DNA from: Rhynchopus euleeides
Taxonomy: Eukaryota; Euglenozoa; Diplonemea; Diplonemida; Diplonemidae
Direction: 5' to 3'
DNA: 64,000 nucleotides
NCBI GenBank assembly: GCA_963210315.1
Contig: OY723296.1
Coordinates: 124,001-188,000, forward strand
Each line of letters begins with the position of its first letter. Positions within the stretch are counted from its first letter, which is position 1. The notes under the pieces are model-generated. The model was not told the origin of the DNA and searched no databases. It saw only the letters and a program-made list of their open reading frames with translations. This document shows, in pieces, positions 52,801-64,000 of this stretch. A program made the translations under genes and the position numbers.

Positions 52801-53195
52801 GCCCCCCCTGGAGCCAGACGGAACGCGAAGATGCTTACCTGCGCTCTGCACTGGAAACCCCGCTGCGTGGACTGCCGGCGCCGGCGCCTCTCGGAAGAGG
52901 ACTGCTGCCGGGACCACCACGGGAAGAACGACGGCTTGCAAGTCACCATGGAATTTTGCAAGACGCATCGCATGGGCCGGTGCGGGGACTGCCACAGCAG
53001 TGCGAAATCACTCACACACTGTTGCGGCACGCACCACGCTGGCTATGCCTCACGCCCTCCTCGGAGTGGCACTGAGTTGGCCCCACACTCTAACCCGAGT
53101 GGGGCATCCGCTGTGACGTAGGGGTGGGCGGGGAGTGGGCACAGATCCGCGCAGGGTTACCCACTTAAAACCACTATCACTACACACACACACAC
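49883..53195 (+). mobile_element. 5'-truncated LINE with (AC)n tail
   Basis: Contains the RT-RNase H frame, a 60-bp 3' untranslated region and a short (AC)n tail at 53180-53193. The tail region (CAGGGTTACCCACTTAAAACC ... CTACACACACAC) resembles the 3' end of the adjoining dimeric retroposon (CAGGGCGACACC...CTTAAAAC...ACCACACAC), suggesting shared 3'-end recognition. Confidence 0.75.
49885..53121 (+). CDS. LINE reverse transcriptase-RNase H polyprotein, 5'-truncated
   Basis: The frame opens in mid-domain (APEDLHGCRPGHGAEDL), so the endonuclease and first RT motifs are absent and no native start is present. RT motifs: GVALDFKKCFDTV (A), MQGCPISVVLINV (B), LSFVDDVYAV (C). A post-RT zinc cluster of CxxC...H...C type (CRYCNAGTPETVMHLWWEC) is typical of non-LTR elements. 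RNase HI follows with DGGARDNG, EYEGVRAGLRLL, RGDSQVVLRHL and NVDADALSNAA, giving D-E-D-D. The last 70 residues have a second Cys/His cluster (CALHWKPRCVDCRRR ... CGDCHSS ... CCGTHHAGY). RNase H downstream of RT points to the I/Tad-like clades. Confidence 0.85.
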   Translation: MAPEDLHGCRPGHGAEDLIWHLAARIEEAHLTGQPLYGVALDFKKCFDTVPIDLTFCLAAELGFDGRVLRTLRAAYGSMQRHFRVSGTIGEGFLPTNGIMQGCPISVVLINVLVGVWMRMAEHRQGTRALSFVDDVYAVTPSPGTLQAVVDDSADFSHDTGMVICAEVKSHVFSTSPEPLTPIVYRTRDGTATPLRQRDSFDCLGAMLHARPLEGPEVPKSERVARRKEGAEQNLRRTSALPLPVQWKGQAAAMTAGSRLYYDALVTRWEDADIRRWRGLFVAALWSGPPRRAREAVLDVLHHAHRVDPAVAPRYRQITTWAMQVKKWGRCRVLSETAWDSRVRLTGTGPFALFRAALRWIGWSWSTATTLSYTDEAGRSIVFDPTAATTSGWGIFAHDLRQALRTQVAKALAGRRDDFAGAQHGIDGQATRCVLEGEGAAVTGYQRGLLRSVIAGAVPVRGRTGQGGICRYCNAGTPETVMHLWWECSAWDPIRQNHPITAVDRSTWPPCLALCGVAPAFRHGIPEDRQPLPLSFARRVDIVAQLHRYFIAILSARQEKDGLLDRSARHHRTLHYPWGWCTPNPEQACIPVRAPSTVKQTWGKRPPELWVALCDWLRGLKWGPQGGEHTVTLMELAVDFELSTGLTLPEVETRRIRPHTPDPPERGPREARPRIPEGASPGLTLYFDGGARDNGTPFALAGAGAVLYRDGLKVSEEILPLLNVRSNNIAEYEGVRAGLRLLRRGDPPPEGNVTVRGDSQVVLRHLKGEAVCRDKSLRPLFLSTARLAADLGPRITLTYEHVKRELNVDADALSNAAMDEAERQGETSQEQLRQDFAAFQKSILGKAHSLRQLCEVVRKTSKQPWHCGHTASSTVLTAIGGTVAGGLSRRAQLSPATESVMRSLQAHTAGPGLNQRDTAFHSRGMAWAATFAPQPHYPEGWQQAAQQWTASSRQANARTGRSWERRGAAPRTAPPGARRNAKMLTCALHWKPRCVDCRRRRLSEEDCCRDHHGKNDGLQVTMEFCKTHRMGRCGDCHSSAKSLTHCCGTHHAGYASRPPRSGTELAPHSNPSGASAVT

Positions 53196-53360
53196 TCAAA
53201 TGATTTTTTTGAGCCGGAAGTATACACACCCCCACCCCCACCCCCCTGCGCATCACCGCCCTCCTCCCACCACCACCCCTACCACCTCCCCTCCCTCCCC
53301 TCCTCGTCCGCCCCTCTGCACCCCACAGGCAGACCTGGGGGATATTCGTTGTTTCTCCGT

Positions 53361-53466
53361 GGGGGTCTTCGCTGGCCGGTATTCTTCGTCAACCTTCGTC
53401 AGTTTTCAGCCAATTTAACAGGAAATGCACTGACGACCACCACCACCCCACAGTCGAAGACCCCCC
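53361..53466 (+). mobile_element. short MITE, GGGGGTCTTCGCT family, copy 3
   Basis: Starts GGGGGTCTTCGCTGGCCG and ends TCGAAGACCCCC with the family interior (GTCAGTTTTCAGCCAATTT). Closest to copy 1. No clear target duplication. Confidence 0.7.
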
Positions 53467-53683
53467 CGGTGGGGCAGTGCGGGAAAGCGAGCTGCCTCAC
53501 AAGAAGGGGGGCAGACTGACACGCACACACACACAGTGTTTGACACAGAGTGAAGGCCCCCGTGTCACAACTATTTCAGTACACTGCCATGTGTGCAGAA
53601 AGTGTCACGCGATTTGTTCGTGCGTGTCACCTGCGTGCCCTGTGCTCCCCACCCACGGCACCCTCATTAGCAGGAGTGTGGGT

Positions 53684-53712
53684 GTGGAAGCGCCAACAGT
53701 ATCAAACAAAAC
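53684..53712 (+). repeat. relic of the 19-bp recombinase-element motif
   Basis: GGTGTGGAAGCGCCAACAGT followed by ATCAAAC, a near match to the motif and the first bases of the B repeat. Confidence 0.4.
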
Positions 53713-53766
53713 GGAAGGGAAAAAATGAATTTTTTTTTGCACTCCTCCCCCCCACACACAGCTCTG

Positions 53767-54957
53767 TCAGCTGGGGTCGGAGCCAGGCAGGGAAGGGACG
53801 AGCAGCTGGCGCGCGATGTCGGGATCGCCCACCACAAATGTGGAGATGGGCCGGACGCACTGGTGGGATGAAGGGCGGCTCTGCTTGTGCGCGGTGGAGG
53901 AGGGGATGCCAATGCACTCCGTGCATTTGAAACCGGATTTCCGGAGCTCCCCCTTGCGGCCTGTGCGGGAGCACACGACGCACCGCATCCGGTTCTTATC
54001 CTCGCGCGTCCTCCGCGTCCCCCCCTCCCCGCTGTACCCACCTCCCATGCGCGACGGATCCCCGCAGATCAGCGGATTCCGCTTCACCGCCCCGCCGCCC
54101 CCCTGGCTGCTGCTCTGCCTCCTCCCGCTCTGCACCCACACCTCGAGGTACACCTCCGAGCTGCCCGAAGCCCCCTCCAGGTAGGCAACCGTCTCCTCCT
54201 CCTCCGTCGGCGGCTCAGGTGTCTTCACAAAGATATGGGTGAAGTCGCCGTGCCCCGACGTCTTGCCTGTCCGCAGATGCCCCCAGGTCCCCGCGGGGAG
54301 GGATGCTGTCGCCTCCGTCACCTCGACCTTGAAGGTGCCCTCTTCGTCGATAGGGGTGGCCTGCATGGTAATGTAGCCGAGGACGTTGAAGGTGAGGTCC
54401 GTCATGCGGAGGGTTGACGGTTTGCGGATGGCGCTGAGGGTGAACTCGACGATGCCGATCATATCGCGGTGGGGCTGGTGGAATACGTTTTGGCTGCGGT
54501 GGGGCTCCTCGTATGTGAGGCCGCGCTTCCGGTGGCGCATCCAGTCGTGCCACATCTTTTCGATGGCTCGGAAGACGCTTGCGAAGAGGACCCATGTCCA
54601 GCTCTTGGGTTGTGCGTCGAGAACTTCGGCGCGCACGTAGACACGTCCGCTGCGGCCGACAGCTCGGAAGACGGCATGTTTGCCGAGGTCGTTTGCCATG
54701 GTGTTGGCCTTCTCGATGTATTTCAGCGCCACGCTCAGCTCCGGGATCTCATCTGGCACGTTGGTGTCCCGCAGGTCGGACGATGCGGATATCGCGCCCG
54801 CAAACTCGCCCGACCCCTCCATCCCGACAGCGGCTGCGTGTGGGTTCTGCACCCGCGCCGCCGCTTTCTTGCTGCTCTTGAAAAACGGAATCTTCACCGT
54901 GGTGCCGTGTGTGTTGCCACCGCAAGACTGGCAGGGGGTGGGGGCGCAAACAGGCAC
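53767..54957 (-). CDS. hypothetical protein with C-terminal zinc cluster
   Basis: Up to 396 residues. The first in-frame ATG is at 54822 (MEGSGEFAGAISASSD), but coding-like sequence extends upstream (VKIPFFKSSKKAAARVQNPH) to at least 54900. CTGCCAG near 54920 could be a splice acceptor, so an upstream exon is likely. The middle (LTFNVLGYITMQATPIDEEG, then KVEVTEATASLPAG) suggests a beta-rich domain. The C-terminal part has a CVVC-x14-CTEC pair with later His and Cys, resembling a zinc ribbon, slightly like the Cys-rich tail of piggyBac transposases, but no DDE core is present. The family is not recognised and the role is unknown. Confidence 0.65.
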   Translation of the reverse strand: MPVCAPTPCQSCGGNTHGTTVKIPFFKSSKKAAARVQNPHAAAVGMEGSGEFAGAISASSDLRDTNVPDEIPELSVALKYIEKANTMANDLGKHAVFRAVGRSGRVYVRAEVLDAQPKSWTWVLFASVFRAIEKMWHDWMRHRKRGLTYEEPHRSQNVFHQPHRDMIGIVEFTLSAIRKPSTLRMTDLTFNVLGYITMQATPIDEEGTFKVEVTEATASLPAGTWGHLRTGKTSGHGDFTHIFVKTPEPPTEEEETVAYLEGASGSSEVYLEVWVQSGRRQSSSQGGGGAVKRNPLICGDPSRMGGGYSGEGGTRRTREDKNRMRCVVCSRTGRKGELRKSGFKCTECIGIPSSTAHKQSRPSSHQCVRPISTFVVGDPDIARQLLVPSLPGSDPS

Positions 54958-55342
54958 GACCCACCCAGCGCTGCGGGGGCTGCATGAGGGCGGTGGGGGT
55001 GGTGGTGGTCACAAGAGGGTTGGGGTTAGACAGCACACTGGACCTCAGGAACTCGCAGCAAAGTTGCTCGAACAAGTTTGCCCAGCATCGCTATGAGGGC
55101 GTGCAATCGCAGCAGTGGGAGCACAACCCGGCGTGGGGTGGGTGGGAGGCGGGTGGGTGGGTGGGTGGGTGGGTGGGCCCTGCTGCACCTGCTCGCCCGC
55201 CTTCCACCACGGGCAAGACAGCCCTTCGACTATTCGTATTTCCTTGTGTGTGTGTAACAGCAACGCTGCAGGCGGAAGCCTGCAGCGGGCATAACTTTAC
55301 TCTTGTAGACCGCCTCGACACCGCCAACGAGGCGCTGCCACA
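54958..55342. other. intergenic stretch with GGGT repeats
   Basis: (GGGT)n at about 55137-55177 could form G-quadruplexes. No supported gene, though an upstream exon of the preceding minus-strand gene may lie here. Confidence 0.4.
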
Positions 55343-56138
55343 TCAATTGGCGAACACAACCTTGATGCTGTGTATTTTGTAAAAGTTCACGAGCTTCGCC
55401 CTGGCAACCTGATGTTGGTACTCGGCCTGTGGGTGGATGATGACGGAGTGCCTGAGATCAACAAACACAACACCATACGCCACACAGCTTGAACACCCGG
55501 CACACGAAGCCACTCACCCACCCACCCTCCCCTCCAACCGAACATACCATCGCCACCGCATGCTCGCCCTGCTTCAGCTCCTTTTCACGCGCCTTCTCCT
55601 CCGCCGCCAACTGCGACTTGGTCTTCGGGTTCCCTTCTGCTGTGGTGGCCGACACAGGCGTGCCCTGGAGTGCCTTCAGGTCACACTTCTTCTTTGCATA
55701 ATCCAGCTCCAGGCTTGTGCAGGCCTGGTGATCTTCGAGCTTTTTCGCACTCACAAGGTTGGAGAACTGCGAAGGGTCCTGCTCTGTCGAATAGTAGATC
55801 AGCGTGCCGTCGATGCGCTTCAGAGGCACCTCGCCCTGCAGAGCCTCCACCAGGGCGTCGAATGACTGGAAATGCGAAATGAACATATTCCGGTTCACCT
55901 TCAGCACGGCAGTCTCGTCCGTCTCCACTTCGAAGGGCCGCACGAAGACATCCCCGCGGGCCTGGCGTGCGTCGTTCGCCTTAGCTCTACCCGCCTTCCC
56001 CCTCTGCATTGCCTGGATCTTCTTTGCGGCGTCGGCCTCCTCCTTCTTGTGCTCTACTTCCCTCCTCGCCTGCCGCCCCCGCTGCACTGACTGGATGCGC
56101 AGCGCAGCGGCATTCTCGTCATCGATGCCCTCACCCAT
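55343..56138 (-). CDS. IQ-motif protein
   Basis: From ATG at 56138 (MGEGIDDENAAALRIQSVQR). Two IQ motifs near the N-terminus (AALRIQSVQRGRQARREV and AAKKIQAMQRGKAGRAKA) predict calmodulin or myosin light-chain type binding. The middle (RPFEVETDETAVLKVNRNMF, then FDALVEALQGEVPLKRIDG) is not recognised; the C-terminal part is a charged helix (QLAAEEKAREKELKQGEHAV). The open frame then degrades. A last exon at 55343-55451 (HSVIIHPQAEYQHQVARAKL, NFYKIHSIKVVFAN-stop) fits an acceptor GATCTCAG. With a donor at about 55521 the product is about 241 residues; the exact donor within 55517-55550 is uncertain. Confidence 0.75.
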
Positions 56139-56312
56139 TGTCGGAGGCAGCGAGGTGCGGTGCCTGGGGGGAGAGAACAAAGACCCTGGGCCTGTGCCGG
56201 GGGTGGGTGTGGGTGATGTGCTGCGCTGTGGGCAAAGTGTTGAGGAGAGCGAGCCCTCTTCGGCTCTGAAGGCACTGAAAAAAAGGCTGAAAAGTAATAC
56301 CGATGCTATGGT

Positions 56313-56400
56313 GGGCCTTCCTTACCAGATGTGGCTGAGTGAGAAAAGGTGAGCTACAGCCCACTTCCCCTCACTGGCTGACGAGCTGTGACTGGTAGCG
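56313..56400 (+). repeat. relic of the 99-bp MITE
   Basis: Interior and one end of the 9028-9126 family (TTACCAGATGTGGCTGAGTG ... GACGAGCTGTGACTGGTAGC) without the GGGGGCCC termini. Confidence 0.7.
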
Positions 56401-56541
56401 TGTTTGCCGAACAGCACGGCACAGCCGCGGGATGGGGGAGGAAGGGGGGGGGGGGTGGGGGAATGGGGGAAACGGGGGCAGGGGGGGGGCATCCGGCAAG
56501 GCAAACCAACTTCGATATCCCAACGCAGGTTAAGACGGGAC

Positions 56542-56576
56542 AATATTTACGTTCCATAATATTTACGTATACGGTA
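56542..56576 (+). repeat. isolated end of the 47.4-kb MITE
   Basis: AATATTTACGTTCCATAATA followed by TTTACGTATACGGTA, identical to the right end of the element at 47353-47702. Confidence 0.75.
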
Positions 56577-56708
56577 TGTAAAATCCGGCGATTTATAGGG
56601 GGACCCTTTTCGATTTTTTTTCCGGGGTGGGTCTATTTTGGACGTTTGAGGCCGATTTCGAAGGAATTTTTGTGTTTTGAGCCTATTTTGGGCCCTAAAA
56701 CGCGTTAA

Positions 56709-57715
56709 CCCTTTACCAGCGGACCGTACATATATGTACGGTTATGTCTAGCATCCCTGAGTAAATGGCTTTAATTTTCGACTTTTTGACCGATTTTTGT
56801 TTTCTCGAAATGTTCGAGCACAACGGAATCAAATGCGACCAGTTTCGGCGAGAAAGGCGGAGCAGAGAATATTTTATTTCTGAAAGAAAATTTCACAAAA
56901 AGTCAGATTTTTGGTCGATTTCCCCACCTCATGGACCCCACCATGACCTACAATTCCTGGTGATGTTCTACTCCACTAAATTGACCAATTTTTGTGATCT
57001 TGAATTCTGCTGTGCCGATTCTGTCACATATTGCATGTGGTTCCGCCAATTTTCGCGACCATCGGATACGGAACAGCCTCCTCCCAGCACCCCCGAATTT
57101 GAGGGAACGTCAGGCATGTTTGAGGGGTGCACAAAGGAGACCCACTTCAGGAATTTTCTGCTCATTCTTTTTCAGAATCTCTCGCGATGGTGGATTCCGC
57201 TGTTCAAAATATCATGGAGAACCCTGGGGCTGATGAGAAGGAATCCAAGAACTGACCCGCAAGGCCGCACGTAAATCCCGTACCCCACTGATGGGAGTTG
57301 ACCAGGCAGGGCCCACAGGGCTTGCAAGTCCGAGGTGGCACTCAGGAGTGTTCTGCTCCACCAAATTGACCAATTCTTTCGATCTAGAATTCCACTGTGC
57401 TCATTCTGTCACAGTTATCACCTGTTTCCACCACTACTCACCACCACCCCGTATTTTTTTCGAGAGAAAATTCCGACACCCCGATTTTCGAGGGGGGAAT
57501 AGGCCATCATGGGCGATGCACAAAGGATGCCCATTTGAGGAATTTTCTGCTTGGATTTTTTCAAAATTTCTTGCAATCGTGGATTCCGCGAGTCAAAATA
57601 GCCCCACTATGGTACTTGACATTTCTGTTCTGCGTGGTCGCGTCAGGTTCACCGAAGTCACAAAAGTGCCCCCCCAAAACTAAAAATAAGTCAGGGGTGC
57701 CTAGACCGTAAAGGG
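56709..57715. mobile_element. piggyBac-like non-autonomous element in TTAA
   Basis: TTAA lies at both borders (56705-56708 and 57716-57719), and the ends are CCCTTTAC and its complement, the layout of piggyBac elements. Inside, two segments of about 70 bp (56961-57030 and 57346-57412, CAAATTGACCAATT type) are related, so the interior arose partly by duplication. CCGTACATATATGTACGG near 56724 is a perfect palindrome. No transposase frame is present. Confidence 0.75.
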
Positions 57716-57719
57716 TTAA

Positions 57720-60700
57720 AACCGGTCCCGAAAATGGCTGATTTTTGGCCTTGGCCAAATCTCGCCCAAAATATTGACCCAAAATTTTCTGGGACGAAAA
57801 TCGGGTCCTGGTGGTCTGGAACTGTCCATTTTCGAAGACAGTCGTGAGAAAATCTCGAGTTTCCACCCCGAGTTCCCTCATGCGACCCCAAAAATCAAGC
57901 CAATGAGGGTTGCCTCCAAATCGGGGTTGTGGGGAGAAAATCGGCCAAATGAGGTTCGGGTCGTCTCTTGTGCGAAATTCAGACAAACTCAAGTATTCAA
58001 ACGCTATACCTACCCCAACCGCAACCCCACCCCCTGCCTTCTGCCCCCCCCACCCCTGTGCAAGGTCATGTGCCCAGTCCCATCGCGTGTTGCCTTGTTG
58101 CAGATTTTCAAATTGGGAAATTTCAGGTGACCCGATGATAGGGATGTACCCCGAGGGTCTACCTGCAGGGATCCACTTTTTGCTATGCCTGCATTGCTGC
58201 TGTTTGCGCTTCTCGCCTCCACACACCACCCTGGGGGGAGGGACAGAGGGCGGAGGGGGCTACACACTTACACAACCGATTCGGTCAAAGAATGCCACGT
58301 CATCCCCATTGGGGTCCTGGACCGCGGCGTCTCTCCCAGCGAATTGGTGTCGTCATCAGGCAGGCTAAGTAGTTGTCTACACAGGACATTGGTTTTAAGG
58401 GGGGTCTGAGTTCTGCGGAACTGGCTTCAAGGGACGCCCCCTCGTAATGACTGGGTGGATGGAGCCAAGTAATACCAGGCGGTCGGACACCGGAACTCTC
58501 GGCATTTATTAGTCGCGGGAACTGTGTCCGTGTGGTAGGTGACCCCTTCCGATTCCACTGATTCCACTCTTGAACATGTAGTGTTGAAAGATACTTGGTG
58601 TTCTGATGTTTTACAGGGTACTTGACAAAGGAAAGAGGGTGGTCAGTCTTGTGATCCACCCTGAATCCTTCCTGTGAGCAGCAGATCCACAACACCTTGA
58701 CTTCTTTCAGCGGCTGTATTGATATTGCCTGACACAGCAAACATGATTCAATTGGAGGAACAAGCCTCGTACACCAGCGGCCCAAAAGGTGGATTTCATG
58801 TATGGTTTTAGGATTTCCCTTATTACTGATGGTGTAGAGACTACAAAGCCTGACCTGATGACGCCGCCATGAACCTGGGAGACACGCCGCGTGAGAAGGG
58901 ACCTCGGTGCGGGGTGGCGTGAAGATCCTGCCTGAGTGCCCTCGTCGGGACCCGCGGTAAACCGTGGCGTTCCCCCCGAGGCAAGTCCAGGACGAAGGTT
59001 GCAGATAACCGCTGCACCTCTTCGTCCGAAAGGAGCTCACAGGATAGGGGAACTGCCCACACCCCACTCACGACAGTGTATCCGAAAGGTGCACTGCGCG
59101 TGTGGTGGCGGTGTCGGGTCCAGACCCACCTCGTTCCCCATGCCCGTCAGTTGTTGCCCCTGCAGGGGTGGCTGCTGTCTGGCATGGGGGGCGCCCTCCC
59201 TGCCTTGCAAGGGAAAGTGTAGAACGGCATGCTGCCCGTTTCTTCATTTTTCACCTTGCCTGGTGGGGGGGGAACCTCTCACGAGGCAAAAAAGAGGAAC
59301 GGCATGCTGCCCGTTCGCTCATTTTTGCCTCGGGGGTACATATGCAACCTCCGGATTTACATATGTAAGCTCCGGATTTTACATATGTAAACTCCAAAAT
59401 TTACATATGTAAATCGGAAAATTTTGATATGCAAAATTTTGATTAGCAAAATGATATGCATTTTCTGCATAAGACCACCGTGCAGGACACCCCGTGACGC
59501 AAGAGGGGGGGGGGGGTGTGGAGCCTCCGCTGACTGGAATGCATTTTCGGCGTAATAATTTTTTTCGGGCGTGTTTCTCCCAAACAAACGGGGAAAATTG
59601 CGCCAATTTTCTTTTTCGGCCCCTCCCCCCCAGCAGCAGCGAAGAGCCCGGGACAGCATGAAAGCCTTCTTTTGGAGTGGAGAGTGCATCAAGCATTACC
59701 ACTTATGCCGCAACCCCCCCCCCCCCGGGCCCCCCCCCCCCCGCAAATCATGCTCTTGATGCGCGTCACACACACAGCCACACAGCGCACTCACCCCGAG
59801 TCAGGGGGGTTGGGGCCACTTCTTCGGGAAGGGGAGTGCGACCCCCCCCCCCCCCCGCCCCCCCGCAAACCCCGCAATTTTGAATTATCTCGTCATCAAT
59901 GTGCCGGCCAGAAGAATGGTCTGGCAAATCGAACGGCCACCCCCCCCCGACCCCGGTTCGCTCGTCTCCACGACACCACACCCCCCCCCCCCCACCACTG
60001 GATCCTCGATTCCTTTAGGCGCACCACGTTGTGGGCGGGAATGTGTCTGATCGGGCTCGCTCCGCGCTGCAGGGTTGTGGCAGCGGCAGCGCAATGGGGG
60101 AGGGGGAGGGGGGGGGGGCGGGGTGCGGCGAGAGAAAAAGAGAAAGACATAGGAGAGAACGCAGCAACCCTCTTCTTTTTGGCGTCGACACAAAAAGAAA
60201 GGCCACAAAAAGGCCGGCAAAGACCTTGCCTGGGGAGTGGGGGGGGGAGACCCCCCCCCCCACCCCCCAGGCAAGGTCCCCACCTACCCCATCTCTTCTG
60301 CCCCGCCCCCCCCCACCTACAACCCACACAATCCCGTCTTTGAACTCAGCCGGGATGACGGGTGAAGGGGTGAAGGGGTGAAGGGGTGAAGGGGTGAGGA
60401 GGTTGTTTGCACCCCGAGAAGGTGTGTCGAGAAGTAACCAAAAAGGGCAGACGAAACCCGCAAAAACAGAAATGCCGGGGGGGAGGGGGGTTAGGGGAGG
60501 GTTAAGGGGGGGGTGGGGAGTGTGCGTGGGTGGGGAGGCAACAACAATCCGCCCACTTTAGTTAGTATAGCTAGCAGAGAGGGGGGGGTTTTTTTTCTGG
60601 GGGGGGAGGGGGGGGTGCACATGACCTCCTGGGTGGGGTGGGGAGCGCATCACCTCTAAGGGACCCTAGGGGATGCCACAGGATGGGACGTTACCGTTTT

Positions 60701-60917
60701 GCCAGCAGACGGACATGCGTTGCTGCAAATCCAATTTCGTGTTCTTTTTTTGTTTGGTTGAGTGCAGGGTGGGGGTGGAAGAGCGCATCGAGCAAAATTC
60801 TCCTGCCTCCACATGAAGTGGAGATTTAAAGCAGCGGAGAAAGGAACGAGCAACACCGTGGTGGTGTTTCTTGATGCGGTGGCCCCCTCCACAGTGCATC
60901 CACCCGGCTTGCGCTCT
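57720..60917. other. long gene-poor, G-rich stretch
   Basis: No supported gene. A 255-codon minus-strand frame at 58300-59067 has no recognised domain. Short duplications: GAACGGCATGCTGCCCGTT at 59222 and 59296 within about 75-bp repeated units. Four TTACATATGTAA-type palindromes lie at 59336-59414, GGGTGAAGG units at 60359-60395, and long G-runs at 60477-60617. Confidence 0.45.
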
Positions 60918-63669
<2,752 letters not shown>

Positions 63670-64000
63670 CTACGGGAAGAGGTTCTGGTCCCAGAAGTCG
63701 CATGCATCGGACCTCACGTCTGTCTCAAAGCGCAGGCCGCCACCAGAGTACTCCTTGCGTGTGTCCAGCATGTAGTAGTTGTCGGCAGAGGGGGTGAACT
63801 TCTGCGACCACTCGCCACCGGGCGAGCCGAACCGTGCGAAGTTGATCCAGTATCCGCTGATCGTCTGCGCCAGATCAGCCTCGTCCGTCTGGTTGGAGGG
63901 CCACGTGCACGACGTGGCGTTGGGATACCCCGGGCAGTTGAAGACATACGGCAGCTCCTCGCAGTGGGGGATGACCACAGAACCAGGCTCGTCACCCCAG
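63670..64000 (-). CDS. carboxylesterase/cholinesterase-family protein, C-terminal end
   Basis: The last 109 residues of an alpha/beta-hydrolase (COesterase family) whose upstream part lies beyond the right edge of the window. WGDEPGSVVIPHCEELPYVF carries the catalytic His in the usual HxxELPYVF setting. It is followed by LAQTISGYWINFARFGSPGG, typical of the family (the W-x-N-F-A-x-x-G-x-P block), and ends DFWDQNLFP-stop. The Ser and Glu of the triad are outside the window. Substrate and location cannot be inferred from this end. Confidence 0.9.
   Translation of the reverse strand, partial: WGDEPGSVVIPHCEELPYVFNCPGYPNATSCTWPSNQTDEADLAQTISGYWINFARFGSPGGEWSQKFTPSADNYYMLDTRKEYSGGGLRFETDVRSDACDFWDQNLFP

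Noticed and set aside
58300-59067. 255-codon minus-strand open frame as a gene
   Set aside because: Composition is ambiguous and no family was recognised; without a homologue it cannot be supported.

Overview
The window looks like nuclear DNA of a unicellular eukaryote, probably an alga or related protist. It is GC-rich and full of long G or C homopolymers. Host genes are sparse, have few introns, and sit in a sea of repeats. Genes that can be named are eukaryotic: a NatC auxiliary subunit (NAA35/MAK10) with two short GT-AG introns, a GDP-L-fucose synthase, the 3' end of a carboxylesterase, a type I membrane WD40 protein, an IQ-motif protein and two ubiquitin-like/DUF4116 repeat proteins. No rRNA, tRNA, CRISPR array or bacterial-style operon was seen. 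The lineage cannot be fixed from the sequence alone.

Layout. 0-7 kb: short repeats and a decayed SAP-like gene (minus strand, 2.64-5.41 kb) split by a 980-bp hAT-like insertion; part of this gene is duplicated at 15.9-16.6 kb. 7.2-8.7 kb: first UBL-DUF4116 gene. 10.8-11.5 kb: a rearranged copy of the 18.5-19.1 kb locus carrying an internal inversion. 11.7-12.9 kb: a 1.15-kb foldback element. 13.0-15.5 kb: NAA35. 19.2-22.0 kb: second UBL-DUF4116 gene, its repeat array cut by a 308-bp insertion. 22.7-24.5 kb: WD40 membrane protein with several frame changes. 25.0-27.2 kb: a coiled-coil, Ser/Arg-rich protein.

29.9-53.2 kb is a nest of mobile elements. Two nearly identical tyrosine-recombinase retrotransposons lie in opposite orientation (29.9-36.5 and 42.7-47.3 kb). 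Their gene order is gag-like, recombinase, then RT/RNase H, and their ends form split direct repeats, as in VIPER/Ngaro/PAT-type elements. Between and around them are an empty copy of the terminal repeat (39.7 kb), an old foldback element (41.0-42.1 kb), a palindromic MITE (47.4-47.7 kb), two copies of a dimeric retroposon with a (CA)n tail, and a 5'-truncated LINE with RT, RNase H and zinc clusters (49.9-53.2 kb).

53.8-64 kb: a zinc-cluster protein and an IQ-motif protein, a piggyBac-like non-autonomous element in TTAA (56.7-57.7 kb), G-rich non-coding sequence, GDP-L-fucose synthase (60.9-61.9 kb), and a carboxylesterase leaving the window on the right.

The host genes do not form an evident pathway. 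The strongest biology is in the repeats: several DNA-element families share GGGGG-rich ends, a pair of foldback elements sits in poly-G tracts, and a 19-bp motif marks both ends of the recombinase retrotransposons as well as an unoccupied site. Several frame changes in host genes may be real decay or consensus errors in homopolymers; the sequence alone cannot separate these.
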